Of a stretch of DNA of 64,000 nucleotides, positions 12,600-26,300 are shown one piece after another. Source of the stretch: Macrophomina tecta (lineage: Eukaryota > Ascomycota > Dothideomycetes > Botryosphaeriales > Botryosphaeriaceae); NCBI GenBank assembly GCA_024180945.1, contig JAKSGN010000038.1, positions 1,116,001-1,180,000 on the forward strand, written 5' to 3'. A program made the translations under genes and the position numbers. Below the pieces are notes generated by a model. That model ran no database searches. It was not told the origin of the DNA and saw nothing but the letters and a program-made list of their open reading frames with translations. The stretch's first letter is position 1, and every line of letters begins with the position of its first letter.

Positions 12600-15500
12600 T
12601 TTATCTATTATCTTCTTCTAAGGCATTGTGACTCGAAAACTAAAAAGAAAAGGACTTTTTTTTTTTTTTTTTTTTATATATATCCTAGACCTTCATATCG
12701 CCGTACTAGTCTATAGAAGGTACTAATAAGAAAGAAAAAATAAAGAGAATACTTCGTAGTAAAACGGGGATTTTCTTTTTCTAAATCGGTAGTTTAATCA
12801 TTATACTTAGAACGGGTTTTTCCCCTTAGAGAAAGAGAAAATAGTCGCTAGCGGCTAGCGATTTTACTTTAAGTTTATCATCGAAGATTAAGATAATTTT
12901 ATCTAGCTTAGCTTTCTTTAGTATCTTCTAGAATAAATAAAATTCTAGCGGTACCGAGCGTTTCTTATTTCTAGATATCTCTAGCTCTAGCTAGCGTTTC
13001 TTCTTATTAGTATAGAAACGCTATCTAATTATAGTACGTTAGTTAATATCGCGTTATATAGCGTACTTATAACGCTCTAGGAATATAAACTAAGCTTTTA
13101 GAGCTTAGAGCTCTTAGATTAGTAAAATATTCTTTTAACTCGTAAAGTATTATAACGCCTCTTATATTCTATCTTTCGGGAAGGTCTTTCTTATAACCTT
13201 AGAAATTACTACACCGAAGTTAAGAGTATCCGTAGCGTAATCTTTAGTTATAGTATTAAAGCTATTCTATAGAATATTCTTCTATAACTTAAGTCCGCTA
13301 CGGAGGGCTTTAATATTATACTTTAGATAATTCTAAGTAAGTATATTTATAACTTAGCTTATATATTTTATAAGAGATACTAGTATCTCTTTCTAGCGCT
13401 TAATCTATACTTTTATAGCTATAAATATAGTCTATTTAACCCTCTCTAGAATTTTAGTCGCTTAGGCAATTTATTAAAAGGTAACTTAATATACGAATTC
13501 TAGATATCTAATAAAAGCTAAGATTTCTTCTATTCTTAGAAGCTCTTTCGACTTATTATTAATCTTAGATCTAGTCTTTCTTTATAGGGGCGGTATTAGG
13601 GTCTCTATTACTTCGTTATTATTATCTAGGTTCGAGGAGTTCTTCTTCTCGAGGCGGGTAGTCGTCTTTATAATTATAGTTTTTATAGTCCTTTATAACT
13701 TTTCTATAAATGCCCTCTTGGTTATAATATAAATCCTATATTTCTTTACGCTTTTAATAAAAGATCTACTAAAAGAGTTGCTATTATCGTAGATAATAAG
13801 ATAGTTTATAGTTAAGAAAACCGTATTATAAATAGTAGCTTCCGCGGCCTAAAGAAAGTCCTTCTATACTTATTAATTTAGTATATATATTAGCTTTTCT
13901 ATAATAGCGATATTCTTATTATGGTAGACCTTACTTCTCTTTAGTATTTTAATATCGACAACGTCGCTTAGCTTCTCTATAGTAACCTTATCAGACAGAG
14001 AAATATTAATTACGAAGAGGTATTCTATAATATTAGTAGAGTATTTCGGTGACGTCGTATTCCTAGTTAGACTAGAATAGGCTACTATTTTACGTACTTT
14101 CTACTAGTAGCTTTACTAATTCGAATATATTAAAAACTTCTTATTAGGTCTAAAGGGGTAGTTTTCTTTTTTATATCTAGCGAGGATCTTCTAATAAGCG
14201 GTTTTATAAGTAATAGAAGGGTTAAACTACTCTAGATTAATCTTATAAACTAGCTTAGATAGAAATAGTATATTAAAGTTATTATAGCTATATAGTTCTA
14301 TGGTCTTATAACTAGAATTATACTAGGGGCGAGCCTTCTTAGCTATCTAGATAGCGCTCTTATTTATTAATCTAATTAATAACTAAAAGCCTGCGGAGCT
14401 AATATAAATATAGCTATTATATATACTAAAGATTATCTTAATATTATCTAGGGATTACTAGATAAGGGCTAGCTTTCTAAGAGGCTCTATCGTAACTAAA
14501 AGACCGCTAATAGTAGTAAAATTTCTAGACTAGAGCTCGTATAGATATCGTAATAGAATAATTCTAGTTTAGAGCACTATATAAATAATCTAGTAGGCTA
14601 AATTACTACTTAAAATAATATTCTCGGGTAGAAGATTATTAGTTATAATAATTATATTAGTATCGTATAGTTTTATTAAATATAGTTTTCTATATTTTAT
14701 TACCTTCTTTTATATTATTATTCGTCGTACTACTTCTTACGAATAGTTATTACCGAAATACTATATATTCTTCTTAGCGGGATAGAAGAAAGAGAAGATT
14801 TTCTTATCTATCGCCTTTAGTAGCGCTATTTCGGAATTAGAGAAGGTTAAGCGTATAAATACTAGTAATTCCGTTAGTTATTCGGGTAGAATATAGCTTT
14901 ACGTACTATAAAAAAAGTCTTAGAGAAGTTTTTAGAAAAATTTAGCTTTCTCTTTATTAAATTCGTCTACTTTAGTATCTTATAAGATAATTCTATCTAG
15001 TAGTACTATTAAGACTAATTCTTCGAGTTCGTAGATACGTAGTAACTAGAAGAGATAATTCCGAAATATCGTTTTAGCGAGAGCGATAGAACTAACGTAG
15101 ATAGCTTTCGGTTCTAGATTATTATCTATAGGATTAGTTAATTCGAGAAAGCGGGCGAACTTTTCGTCGTTATAATAGAAGTCGAGAATCGCCTATAAAT
15201 TAGTTTTAGAGGTAAGGATTTGTTAAATATAGTCTAGAAAGTATCTTAGGTCGTAGTACCCGTCTTCTAGGTTAAGGAAGCCTAGGTAATAGTAGTTAAT
15301 AAGGCGTATAATCGACCGTATAATTATTTCGTAAAGATTAAGGGGGGCGATTAGGGTAGAAAATTACTTAAGAATATTAATAGTTATCTTAATAATTATC
15401 TTCTCTTAGGCAATAGCGCTAATCCTGGTAGAAAGGTTAGTAATTACTTAAAAGATTTAACGTTTCTAGGTCCTATATATAGCGTCGCGCGCGACTAAAA

Positions 15501-16150
15501 GTTCGAAAGAAAGGGTAGTTATAAGCTATTTATTTATTATAGTCTCGTCTAGAGCGTGCTAGAAGTTAAAATACTCGGTGAAAAGCTATAGAATATTATT
15601 AAAGTTACGAAAGCTTACTAGATTATTCGCCGTAAAATAATCTAGCCTTCGGGCGCAGATTATATTAATAATTAAGTAAGTAATAGAGAAACGGAGCGTC
15701 TTTAATAAGGCTAGTAAGCTAGAAAAGCGGTTACTTATATTAGTATACTAGTATCTTCGGTAGAAAAAGAAAGCGTAAAAGTTAATAATTTTATTCTCTA
15801 CGAAATTATGAGATATAAAAGTTATAGAGCTAGTTTATAGAAAAGAGAAGAAAGAACTATAGTTAGTAATTCTTAGTAGATATTTATAAGCGGTAATTAC
15901 TACTATAGAATCCGTTAGGCTTATTCTTTATACGTATTATTTAAGAATCTATAAGGGAAAAATTTTATATTTATATCTATTTAGATAAAAGAATACGTAT
16001 TAGTGTAAGAAGATCTTATTTTAATATTTACGTTAGTTTAAGTATTAGAATAGTAATTTTAGAAGATATATAAGCGTTCTTACTAACGCTTTCGCTAAGG
16101 GTTTAATTTCTATAGAGAAATATAATTCTAGTCTATAGTATTATTACTAT
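12600..16150 (-). pseudogene. Element B extra 3' open frame, unknown product, RIP-mutated
   Basis: On the minus strand, downstream of the end of pol, long stretches can be read in one frame if scattered TAA/TAG codons are taken as former Gln codons. Examples are SNRFSSLLALLKTLRFSI near 15700 and YYNQEGIYRKVIKDY near 13700. The coding span is about 3.5 kb. Gypsy elements usually have no ORF here except in errantivirus-like or accessory-ORF lineages. I recognise no motif and no clear membrane-protein pattern. Its limits are approximate and frame changes within it are likely. Confidence 0.4.
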
Positions 16151-19100
16151 ACTATTTATAGTTATTTCTATTTAGTTCTGCGCCTGCCTTTAATCGGGCG
16201 ATTAGGCGCGGTAACGAAATACTTAGCTTTAAAGTTTTAGACGAGCTTCTTTACTTACTTTAATACGTCTTTCCCTAGCTAGCTATTATAGGCTAGTCCC
16301 TAGCCCTTTTATTATACGAGGTATTTTTATTTTATCTTACTCCGGACCTATACTTTTCTTTTATCGAGAAGTCTTTTAATCTTATACGGTAGATCGGGCT
16401 AATTCTAGTCTATAAGGGGTTTTAGTTTAGGGTACTTCTAGTTTCTTTTATAGAAATCTATATTTTTAGGGGCTAGCTCGAGCTACGTAATATAGATAAC
16501 GAGATAAATCTTTTATATATTAGATAATTCTAACTCGTAGACTAGATTTCTAATTATTCTTTTAATTTTAAAAGGGCCTTAGCATTAGTAAGAGAATTTT
16601 TAATCTACGTATTCTTTTATCTTATATTCTTAGTAGAGTTTTACGAATACTAAATCTCCTTTCTTTAGACGAAGGGGCTTATATTTAGTATTATAGCGGG
16701 CTTTCTAGCTTATAGCTATAAAACTAATTACCTCTTTCTGTTATAAACGAGGGTCGGATGAAGGTGCGTAGGTCTTAATAAGGTTCTTATCGCCTAGCTT
16801 GGTTAAGCTTAAGGCTCCACGAGTTAAGAAGTTCTTAAAATAGGCTTAGAAGTCTTAGGGCGAGAAACAGGTGAATTGCTTGCTTAAGGAACTGATCTAG
16901 TAGGAAAAAAATAAAGAGACTTATATACATAGCTAGCCGGAACTTGGATAGAGACTTATCTGGCTACGAACGTAGATCTTAATCTTAACTTATTTAAAAG
17001 CGGGGTTAGAATACGCTTCTATTAGTCCGCGGACCTCTAGATCATCGTATTTATAATTAGGATTTGGAATTAAATCCTAAGTCCGTGTTTTAGCTCCAAG
17101 GTCCAAATCCGAACGTCTCGTTTAGTCTCAGGTGTCTCTCCGGGTAGTCCGGACGTGTTGCTAAATAATTCTTAAACGAATAATACTAACACTAGTGTTC
17201 CTTAGTAAAAGTTGCTTAGTAACCAGGCTAGTTTCTTGTCCGAAAATCTTATTCTATTCCGAGGGGTTGGTCTCCAGGTGGGTACAGGGTGCTTAGGGGG
17301 GTAGGCCCGGCTCGGGCCCTCGGGCCTGCCTGCCAGGCTAGGTACGGCCTGGCACGGGCTCTATTTCTTGGTTTATCCAGTTTTTCGGCTATAAAGTTCG
17401 TGGATTCGGCCTAAACCTAAAAAGGCTAGGCTATAGACTTTCAGTAAAGACTATTCCGGATAATTTAGCTTATTTAGATTCTTAGTCAGGGGTCTTGTTC
17501 CTTAGTAATCCTAGGGTAGAGTGTTATTTATAACACTTTCGCTTCTTAGCGTATAGCGTTATAAAGCTACGCTTTATCTTTTAGTACTTTTATAAGAGCC
17601 GAGAGAGGGTCTAGTTTAATATTTATACTATAGAGTATCTAGTTTAGGAAGAAGCTAGTAGTAGCGCTTACCGCGTTATTAAAAACGGCTTAGAGATGCG
17701 AGAGGGCCTCGGTCTATTCGCGGTCTAGATTTACTATAACGTAGTACTATAACGTAATCTCTATAATTTAATTACTTCTTTCTAATTAGCTATCTACTTA
17801 GGAATAATACGCTATTATAAGATAACGTACGATTTCTATCGCTTTATAAGCTTTCTTCTAAAAGCGGGAAATAAAGCGTAGATCTTAGTTTATAATATAG
17901 ATTCTAGAAAGTCTCTACTTATAGAAGATAATCTTCTTTATATATTAGTTCGTCTATTTCTTAGCGCTTTAGTTCTTTTTACCTTTAACTAAGAGGATAG
18001 CCTTTATAGCTTTATAGATAATTATAAGAAGCGTATTAAAGGCATTCTTTTATTAGCAGTATTTTTATAATAAAATCTATTATTTAGACTTCTCTTAGAA
18101 TAGAAGAATTCTAGATCGAATAGAGTTTCCTATACGGCACGTAGTACTTTATTATATATAGTTAGTATTTCTAGTACTATACTAAGTACGCTTATAATTT
18201 CTTTATTATATTCTTAATAAAGATTATAGATCTAATACGGTTATACGTTCTCTAGTATCCGCTATAATATTATTTATTATATACTATTTCGAATATCTTC
18301 TTTTTAACTATAGAGAAGATATAAAGACGATACCTTTTATTCTCTAGATTTATATAGTAGATTATTTTATTTCTTAGAAAGAACTATAATTTCTATATAG
18401 TCTTTAAATTCTTATTCTTTTTTATAGCGTTTATATAAAGCGTTCTTATAAGCTAACGTAGTTATACTTAGTATTACGCGGCCTTTCTTCGTATTCTCGG
18501 GCTATCGGTCTCGGCTATATTTTTCGATTCCGCCTAAGGGGCGTTCGTTAGATTTAAAAGAAAATTTCGACGTTTCCGCTTTTTTCTTTACGTTATCGTA
18601 TTTGGCTATAATATATTTTTTATTAGCGAATCTTTCTCTAGCGCGACTATTTTTATAATTTTATTATTTACTTATTCTTCTTTTTCGTCGCTACTTTTTA
18701 CTTCTGGTCTCGCATCTTTAGTTAGCGGCGCTTCGTTATTTTATATTATATATTAAGCCTTTTCTAGGGTTTTATATTTTTAATACGTTCTTATTTTCTC
18801 TTATGCTTATTTCTATACTAACTTTTCTAGTTCTTTTATATTTTTTTTATATATATTCTTCTTATCTATTTCTTCTATTTTATCTAGGATCTTTAATATT
18901 CTTCGCTAGTATATATTTTTATAATATTTCTTAGCGATACGCTTCTTTATCTTATTCGGTATTTCTACTATAGTAACTATAAAGATTAGCGTAGAATCTA
19001 ATAAATTTTTATTTTCGTTACTTATTTCTTCCCGCTTCTTAATTAGACGGCTTAGAGTATCGAATACTAGATAGATTCTACTAGAACGATACTATACTTT

Positions 19101-21517
19101 TATTACGAATTACGAAATATACTAGCTAGCTATAACTAGCTTTAGGTTTATCTTATTAATAGCTAAGGTCATTTATAAGTTATAATACTACGCGATAAAG
19201 ATTACTACGTAGTAATTTATAAAAAAATAGGCCTCCTTTACTAATTCTATATATAATAGGTACTTAATTTTTTATAGCGTTTATACTATTTCTACTACTT
19301 TAAGTTTTATTAGCTAGTACCGGGTCTCCACTAATTTTAATACTCTAGAAAGAAATAGAATTAGTTAGATCTTTTTATTAGACTAGGATAGTATTTTTTC
19401 TTTTTATATTACTAGCTCCGAGTTATCTTTAATATAATATACTAACGCTCCGATTTCCTACTTAAATATATCGATATCGATATATAACCGCCTATTAGAA
19501 TCGTAGTATATAAGCTATAGAGGATTTTTTAGATATTTTCTTATTATATTATATGCCGCTATACGATTCTCTAATAAAATTATTTTAGTTCGCTTAGTAT
19601 ATATCTTTCTAGCGTTTTCTTTCTTCGGACTCGCTCTTAATAAGGCGGTCTTATAATCTGTTAAAGATTTAATAATTATAGCGTAGTAGGGGATTTTTAA
19701 TTATAAAAATCCTATAGCGCTAATCTAGTATTTAAGTTACTTTAATATTTTCGAAAAGAATATCTTTATTAGCACTTTAGTTCTCTCTTACGTAGAATCT
19801 AGTCTAAACGCGTCTACTCTTTATCTAAGAAGCGTTATATATAGGTATCTAATAAAACTCTTAGTTAAGAATAAGCTAATACCTATACTATTTAGTTTAC
19901 TAAAAACTTAATCTAGGTAGTCTAAGTACTCTTCTAGAATACGGCTAAATATCGTTATATTGTTAATATAGGCGCAATAAAATTTTTAAAAGTCTCTTAG
20001 AATTGTGTCTAGCTAGCGCTAAACGTATTAGACTAAGTTAATATATTCTATTAAGGCTATGTTAAATAATTTCTAGCCTCGATATAAATTTATTATTAGC
20101 TTATAACGATTCTCCTTCTAGACTCTTTATTAGTAGAAGAATAACGTCGCGTTTATAACTATAATAAATCTCTTTTTCTTAATTATAGAGATAATATCGT
20201 CTTATTTTAGTAGGGGATAGAAATTCTTTTAGAATATTTTATTTAAGCCGCGGATATTAACTACTACTCGTGGTTTCTCTATCTATTTACCGTCTTTAAA
20301 GATCTATCTCTATATAATAAAGACTAGAAACCCGAAAATAGTATAGCCGCTTATCTAGTTAAGTTTTTCTTAATTATATAGCCTATTAAAGGTTTTATCG
20401 ACTACCTCTTTATCTCTAATACTAAGTAAATATACCTTAGTAGTAAGCTTTATATTTTTCTATTCTTTTTTTAAAGAAATAGATATATATTCTTCTTCTA
20501 AAACGTAAACGTAAGCTAACTTCTCGTTTTAAAGATTTAGATATTTTTTTATTATTTTACGATATTTTCTTATCGTCTCTTAGTTACTATAGATAGTAAT
20601 TCTATTCTTAAGGTAAGTTTCTATTTCTAGGAAAATTACGTTAATATCTAGTACTACTATACCGTAGTTATAGCTTTCGATATTATATAATCGTATTACT
20701 TATCTATTAGTTATAGTATCGAGAGGCTTATTTTTTAGTATTTATATTAGTTTCTAACCATTATTTCTTAGCTATACGGCTTTCGTTTCGGCATTAACAA
20801 TATACGTATATATTAATAACTAGGCTTAATTCTTGCCTCTATACTCTCCGTACTATAGGATAAATTCGAAATCCTATTACTTAGAAAGGGCTTTTATAAA
20901 TTTTACTATTACTAGCATTAGAAATAGTAGCGGGATTACTATATTTTCCGCCGCTCTTATCTTTATTTCTTTAATTATTTCTTTAGAGTAATTCTTAATT
21001 TCTATAGATACTTCTATATTCTAGTAGTACGTTAAGCGTAAGTAACTTCGCGTAGAATTAATTATAATATTCTTAGGGCTGATTATATCTATTTCTAAGA
21101 GAAGCGTATTATAGTAGTCTAAAACGATATAAATTTCTTTAATAAATATTATATTTACCTACGTTCTATTCTTCTATACGTAGAAAGTAAAGCGTATTAA
21201 AACGTACTAATTATATAGCGCCTAATTACCTTAAAATCTTTTAACTCTAACGCTTTATTTTATAGTTAGAATTTAGTAACTCGCTTCCGAGTTTTCGAGA
21301 AACTATTTATTAATAATAGATATTATATAGTTTATATCTACTATAGATTTAATCTTCTTATTGCTATTACTAAGACGTACTTACGCTATTACGTATAACT
21401 AACTTCTATAGGTTTTTTTAGTATCTAGTTCTATTCTAGCTACTAATTATACGGTTTTCGTAATCTTCGCTAGGGCTTAATTTAGTCTTAGAGTAGTATT
21501 AGGCTTCTTAATATTAG
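16150..21517 (-). pseudogene. Element B pol (RT, RNase H, integrase region), RIP-mutated
   Basis: The minus strand reads as Gypsy Pol. The RT catalytic region at about 19951-19980 gives Y-I-N-N in place of YIDD after RIP, followed by ILEEYLDYLDQVFSKL. Further on (toward lower coordinates) come a connection/RNase H start with YYDSNRRLYIDIDI near 19500 and, near 16300-16400, a segment like a chromodomain end (KYLV..KGQG). The region between is the place for integrase but was not resolved. Solo LTR D interrupts it at 16739-17535. The 5-bp TTAAA at 21518-21522 marks where element C inserted. Confidence 0.65.
16739..17535. mobile_element. Solo LTR D (797 bp), weakly RIP-mutated, inserted in element B
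   Basis: The sequence starts TGTTATAAA and ends TTTATAACA, perfect 9-bp inverted ends. It is flanked by CTTTC on both sides (16734-16738 and 17536-17540). Inside, the sequence keeps GC-rich stretches (around 17290-17370) unlike the TA-rich DNA on either side. The TG..CA ends, 5-bp duplication and lack of coding sequence mark it as a solo LTR. Its first bases (ATAAACGAGGG) resemble the start of the element C LTR, so it may be a relative. Orientation is not established. Confidence 0.85.
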
Positions 21518-21522
21518 TTAAA

Positions 21523-21999
21523 TATAACGAGTGGGCCTCTGCCTCTAAGAATCTAAATACTAAAGAGGGAGAAAACTTATTAAGGGGGTTTTCCTTAAGT
21601 AGATATAAGAAGAGGGTAAGAGTAAATTAAATATGTAATAAGACTAAGTACTACGTGCGAAGGCCGTGTTACTAATAATATATAAATTATTATTAAAGTT
21701 AACTACGGAGGTTAAAGCTATCTAATGAGTATAGTTTATATATACATAGAAAAGATCTATAATCTAGTATTAATCTATTTCTAATCTAGGTAGGGGTTAG
21801 AGTATCGATAGATTAATAGCACCTTTAATCTAGTTAATCTATTCGTTAATGCCTAAGATATATAAGATTAAATAAATTAATCTCTTAGCATTATATAAGC
21901 TACATGTTCCGTTATAGGTTCTTTTTATACTATAGCTACGCTCTTCGCTTACCTTCCTACTCTATAGTTTCCTAACCCTATAAAGGCTATACTATAACA
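21523..21999 (-). repeat. Element C left LTR (3' LTR by orientation)
   Basis: 477 bp direct copy of 29461-29937. On the minus strand it begins TGTTATAG just after the polypurine tract. It is more strongly C-to-T mutated than its partner. Confidence 0.93.
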
Positions 22000-22013
22000 C
22001 TATCTCCCCCTTT
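22000..22013 (-). other. Element C polypurine tract
   Basis: On the minus strand AAAGGGGGAGATAG directly precedes the 3' LTR. It is the usual primer for plus-strand DNA synthesis, and it fixes the element's orientation. Confidence 0.75.
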
Positions 22014-22014
22014 A

Positions 22015-22037
22015 AGAATCTTCGGCCCGAAGATTCT
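22015..22037. other. Perfect hairpin next to the element C polypurine tract
   Basis: AGAATCTTCG and CGAAGATTCT form 10-bp inverted arms around GCC, one base away from the polypurine tract. A structural role in reverse transcription or a 3'-end signal is conceivable, but this is inference. Confidence 0.5.
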
Positions 22038-22686
22038 TCTATACTAGTAGGTATAAGTTTCTAGAATAGTCTTTATATTGTTTCTACGCGTTTCTTCGCC
22101 TTTCGCTTATTATAGGTAGGGCTTTTACTTTCTCTACTTCTCGTTATTATTATCTTGCGGATTTAGTCGCGCGGAAACCTTATAGGATACCTACTCTCTA
22201 TAGCGCTTATTAGTTAGCGAAGGCGTAGTACTTCGTAAGCCTAGATTCTAGTTAGTATAGCCGCTATATCTAGAAGAACTAGAGGTGCGATTTAGTAGTT
22301 ATGTAGCATAATTATACGTGTCTCCTTTAGCCGATATTTTTAGCTAACCATTTCTAGGGAATAAGATTTATTCCAAGATAAATAATCTTAAGCGGTAGTT
22401 AGAGGAGATATAGAAATTAGAAGAGTAGATTCTTCTAGAGAAGATATTAATCTAGAAGCGTTGCTTAGAGGCTCGTTCTAAGGTTCGTCGTTTAAAGCGT
22501 TAGCTCGGGTTTTTAGACGAGCGTCGTAAGAAAATATTTAAGCGCGAGTTATCTTCTATCGAGAAGTTAAAAAAGCTAGAAAAGAAAAACCGCGCTACGC
22601 GATAAGTAGCTAGTAAGAACGTACTAACTTTAAAACGTTCTCTAAGTTTTTCTATTATTACGGGCTTCTCGAATTCTAGAGGTCCT

Positions 22687-23295
22687 TGTAAAGCGCTAAG
22701 GCTTGGGTGGAGGATTACTAAGCTATATTATAAATAATACAGCCTAGTAAGCAGTCAGAAGGAGATAACTCTCTAAGAGAGAAGTAGGTAGGAGATTTAA
22801 TAAAGAAAGACAAGAGGGGAGGTAAAAGATAAAGTAAAGCTTTTATTAGCTTATATCCCATTTATTAGTATTGCGCGTCTCAAAGGACGAAACTACGGTG
22901 CTATCTAGAGCTCCTTATATATACTTATTCCTTATAAGTAGATCCTTCTAGATATACTATATTAGAAATCCAACGAGGGTGATTTATAAGAAATAAGATT
23001 CTAGCCCCAATCCTTATCCGTTTTACATAATTTTTATATCGTAATAACTGGAAATGATTGAACTTTTATAATGTATAAAAGGAATTTTAGTAGGGGCTAT
23101 ACCCGTTTAGTTATTAGTTAGTGAAGTGGAGTGGCGAATTTTGCCACCTCGGTTTGCTACCGTGGTTTGCCACCGCAGTTTGCCACTGCTATAACTCCGA
23201 GGTATATTCGTTATATACCTTAGGTAGTATTTTAATACCTAAGGTAATATATTAATAAGCTACGCTTATATAAGCTTACTTATTAATATTTAACA
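22687..23295. mobile_element. Solo LTR E (609 bp), weakly RIP-mutated, inserted in element C
   Basis: The sequence starts TGTAAAG and ends TTTAACA and is flanked by GTCCT on both sides (22682-22686 and 23296-23300). It is less TA-rich than its surroundings and carries a short repeated motif, GGTTTGCYACC, three times in variant forms around 23140-23190. The ends and duplication fit a solo LTR. It sits between the chromodomain end and the 3' LTR of element C. Confidence 0.78.
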
Positions 23296-23300
23296 GTCCT

Positions 23301-26300
23301 TAGCCTAACTTAGTAGCTAGAATTACGTTTTCGTCTAGGGCTAAGTTATAGATAGATCCGTTCTTCTAGGGCGATCCCGTTTCCGCGGGAGGTTAGGGTT
23401 CTAGTAATAGAACTCTATAATAAGGTCTAGGTATATATTATTCTTTAGTATCTACTAGTTATCTTTATTTCCGTAACCTTTCTATTTAATGAGATATTTA
23501 AGCTAACGACCGAACCGTTTATAGTCTAGAATCTTTTCGACTAGGTATTAGTCTTCTTCGGCGTTAGGGTTTTCTAGTATAATCTCTTTCTATATTTCTA
23601 GAATAGTAGCGTTTTCTAGTACTAGCTCGAGCATTACTACGTAAAAGATAGAATTTATTCGTATATTAGGTAATTTAAATCGATACGTAACTTCTTCTAG
23701 TTTTTCTATAATTTCGAATAGACTAATTTTCTTAAAATCTAATTTATCACTTAGTCGCTTTAATTTAATATTTTTTATAAGGAGGTATACTTTATTCCCC
23801 TCTTTTAGATTTAGTGCCGCCTAGTGCCGTCTATTATAGTATTTAGATATTATAATACGTATATATTCGAGGTTAAGACCGATAGCTTTATATAATTCTC
23901 TTAGCTACTTAGCCTTAAGAACGCCTTTTTAGACTAATTTTTTACTTAGAATAGCTTCTCTATACGCATCTAGTTCGAATCTATAGTTAGTAAAGAACGG
24001 GGATACGTTAGTTAACTCTTATTTAGCGCTATTATAGGAGAATTATACTATAGGTAGCTATATAGCCTAGTTATCCTACGGGTAGTTAATATAATAGCGA
24101 AGATATTATTCGAGAGTTTGGTTTATTCGTTCTATCTAGCCGTCGGTTTGCGCGTATATTATTATAGAGAGTTTATTCTTTACTCTAAGCTAGCGCATAA
24201 GCGTTTACTAAAATTTCGATTTTATTAGCTTATTTTTATCCGAGACTAATACTTCCGGCATTCCGTAATCTGTAAAGATATATTAGAGAAACGTATAGAC
24301 TAGCTATTCTATATTTAATATCTTAAGGTAGGGTAAGAAGTATACGTACTTCGTAAGTCTATTAATGAAGACTAGAATTAAGTCGAACTTAACTTCTATA
24401 AGCGGATCTCTAGACTTTAGTAGCTTTATAATAAAGTCTAGTGTAACCTATTACTATAGTCATTCTAGAATTTCTAGGGGTTATAGATGTCCGTACGGAG
24501 TATATATTGCGGCTTTACTTCGGATATAAAGATTATATTATAAGACTATACGCTAGACTATCTTCCGTAACCCTAGAAAGTAGAAGTTTCGCGTAATTCT
24601 TTTGGTTGTTCTATCGATGCCCTAATATCTATACGCGGGTACTACGTATATATTCTTAACGAGTGCTTCTCGTAGTCTTATCGGGATATAGATTAATTCT
24701 TTAAAGAGAAGCGTTTCTTTTCTATCTTAAGTAATACGCGGGTCGTTCTTAAGTGCTAAAAGTTTCTACGCGAAGAAGTCCTAAGCGTATACTTCTTAGA
24801 TTTTCTAATACTACGGGTTTAACTCGATGCGAAGCATTAGAAAAGACTATTTAGCGAGGGTAAGCGATCTATCGCTTATCTACTATAATATTATAGATTA
24901 CGGCTTAATTCTTTCTTCTATATAGTCTACCCTCCTACTAAGCGCGTTAGTAGCGGCGTTATCTACACCTTTTCTATACGTAATCTTAAAATTATAGAAT
25001 GCTAATTCTTATAACTAGCGAACCTATCGTCGGTTTAGCTTTTTAGTTATAGTAAAGCGTGTAAGATTCTAATAGTTATAATATACTATTATTTATTAGT
25101 CGGCTTCTTCTAGGTAGTGTCTCTAGTACTTAAATACTAAGACGATAGCTAAGAGCTCCTTATTATACGTGTTATAATTAAGCTCTACTAGGGTAAACTT
25201 TCTAGAGTAGAACGCGATTAAATACTATCTACCTTTATCGTTAGGCTAGCTAAGATATACTTCTAGGGTGAATTCTAACGTATTAGTTTCTACTTCGATT
25301 AGTTTATCGGGGTCGTATATTTCTAAGACGGGTGCTTCGTAAAATATCCGTTTTAGCGAATTAAAGGCTTACTATTAATTATCTTTCTATTAGAAGCTAT
25401 ACTTCTTCTAAGTAAGTCGCGTTAAAGGTTTCGTAATCTTTAAGTAGTTTTAGATAAACTTCCTATAGAAGTTCGCGAATCTAAGAAAGAACTATACTTT
25501 CTTAATCGTCTTTAGTACTAGCTATTCTTTAATAGAGTCTAGTTTCGAGTCGTCTATACCGATATATCCGGGAATAATAATAAAGCCTAAGAATTTTATT
25601 CTTTATACGTGCTACTCGTACTTATCGGGTGTGATAGTTAGATTCTTAGCTTAGAGGGCTTCTAGGACTTTTCTAATATACTTCTTATATTTCTTAAGTA
25701 TTTCTAAGAAGATAAGGATATCGTTAAGGTAAACTAGGTAGAAGATATCTAAGTATTCGCGTAGCGTATTATTAACGAGTAACTAGAATATTACTAGTAC
25801 ATTAGTAAGCCTAAATAGTATTATCGTATACTCGTAGAGTTCTAGTCTTATTCTAAAGGCTATCTTCTATTCTTTTCCTTCTTTAATTCTAACTAGGTAA
25901 TATCTGTTTCTAAGGTCTAGCTTCGTAAAGTACTTTATATTTCCTAACTTATTCTAGAGCTTATTAATACGTAGAAGCGGATATCAGTTTTTAATCGTAA
26001 TATCATTAAGTTATTAATAGTTAACGTAGAGGCGTAACTTACTATTCTTCTTAGAGACGAAGAGAATTGAATATCTAGCTAATAACGTTAATAGCTAAAT
26101 ATATTCTTATTCGAGGTTCTTCTTAATATATTTTTTTAAAGCCTCTATTTTCTTTTTTAATAGAAAGTAGATAGGCTTATAAGCTATTTTTATTTCTAGC
26201 TTAAACGGAATCTCGTAGTTCTATAGTTAATACTTAGGTAAGTCTCCCTTTCCTTTTTCTTAGTAAACGGTAACTAAGTTCTAATACTCTTCGGGTATTA

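Noticed and set aside
12845..12861. 8-bp inverted repeat TCGCTAGC/GCTAGCGA
   Set aside because: CTAG-rich palindromes are common in this RIPped sequence, and there is no context to give it meaning.
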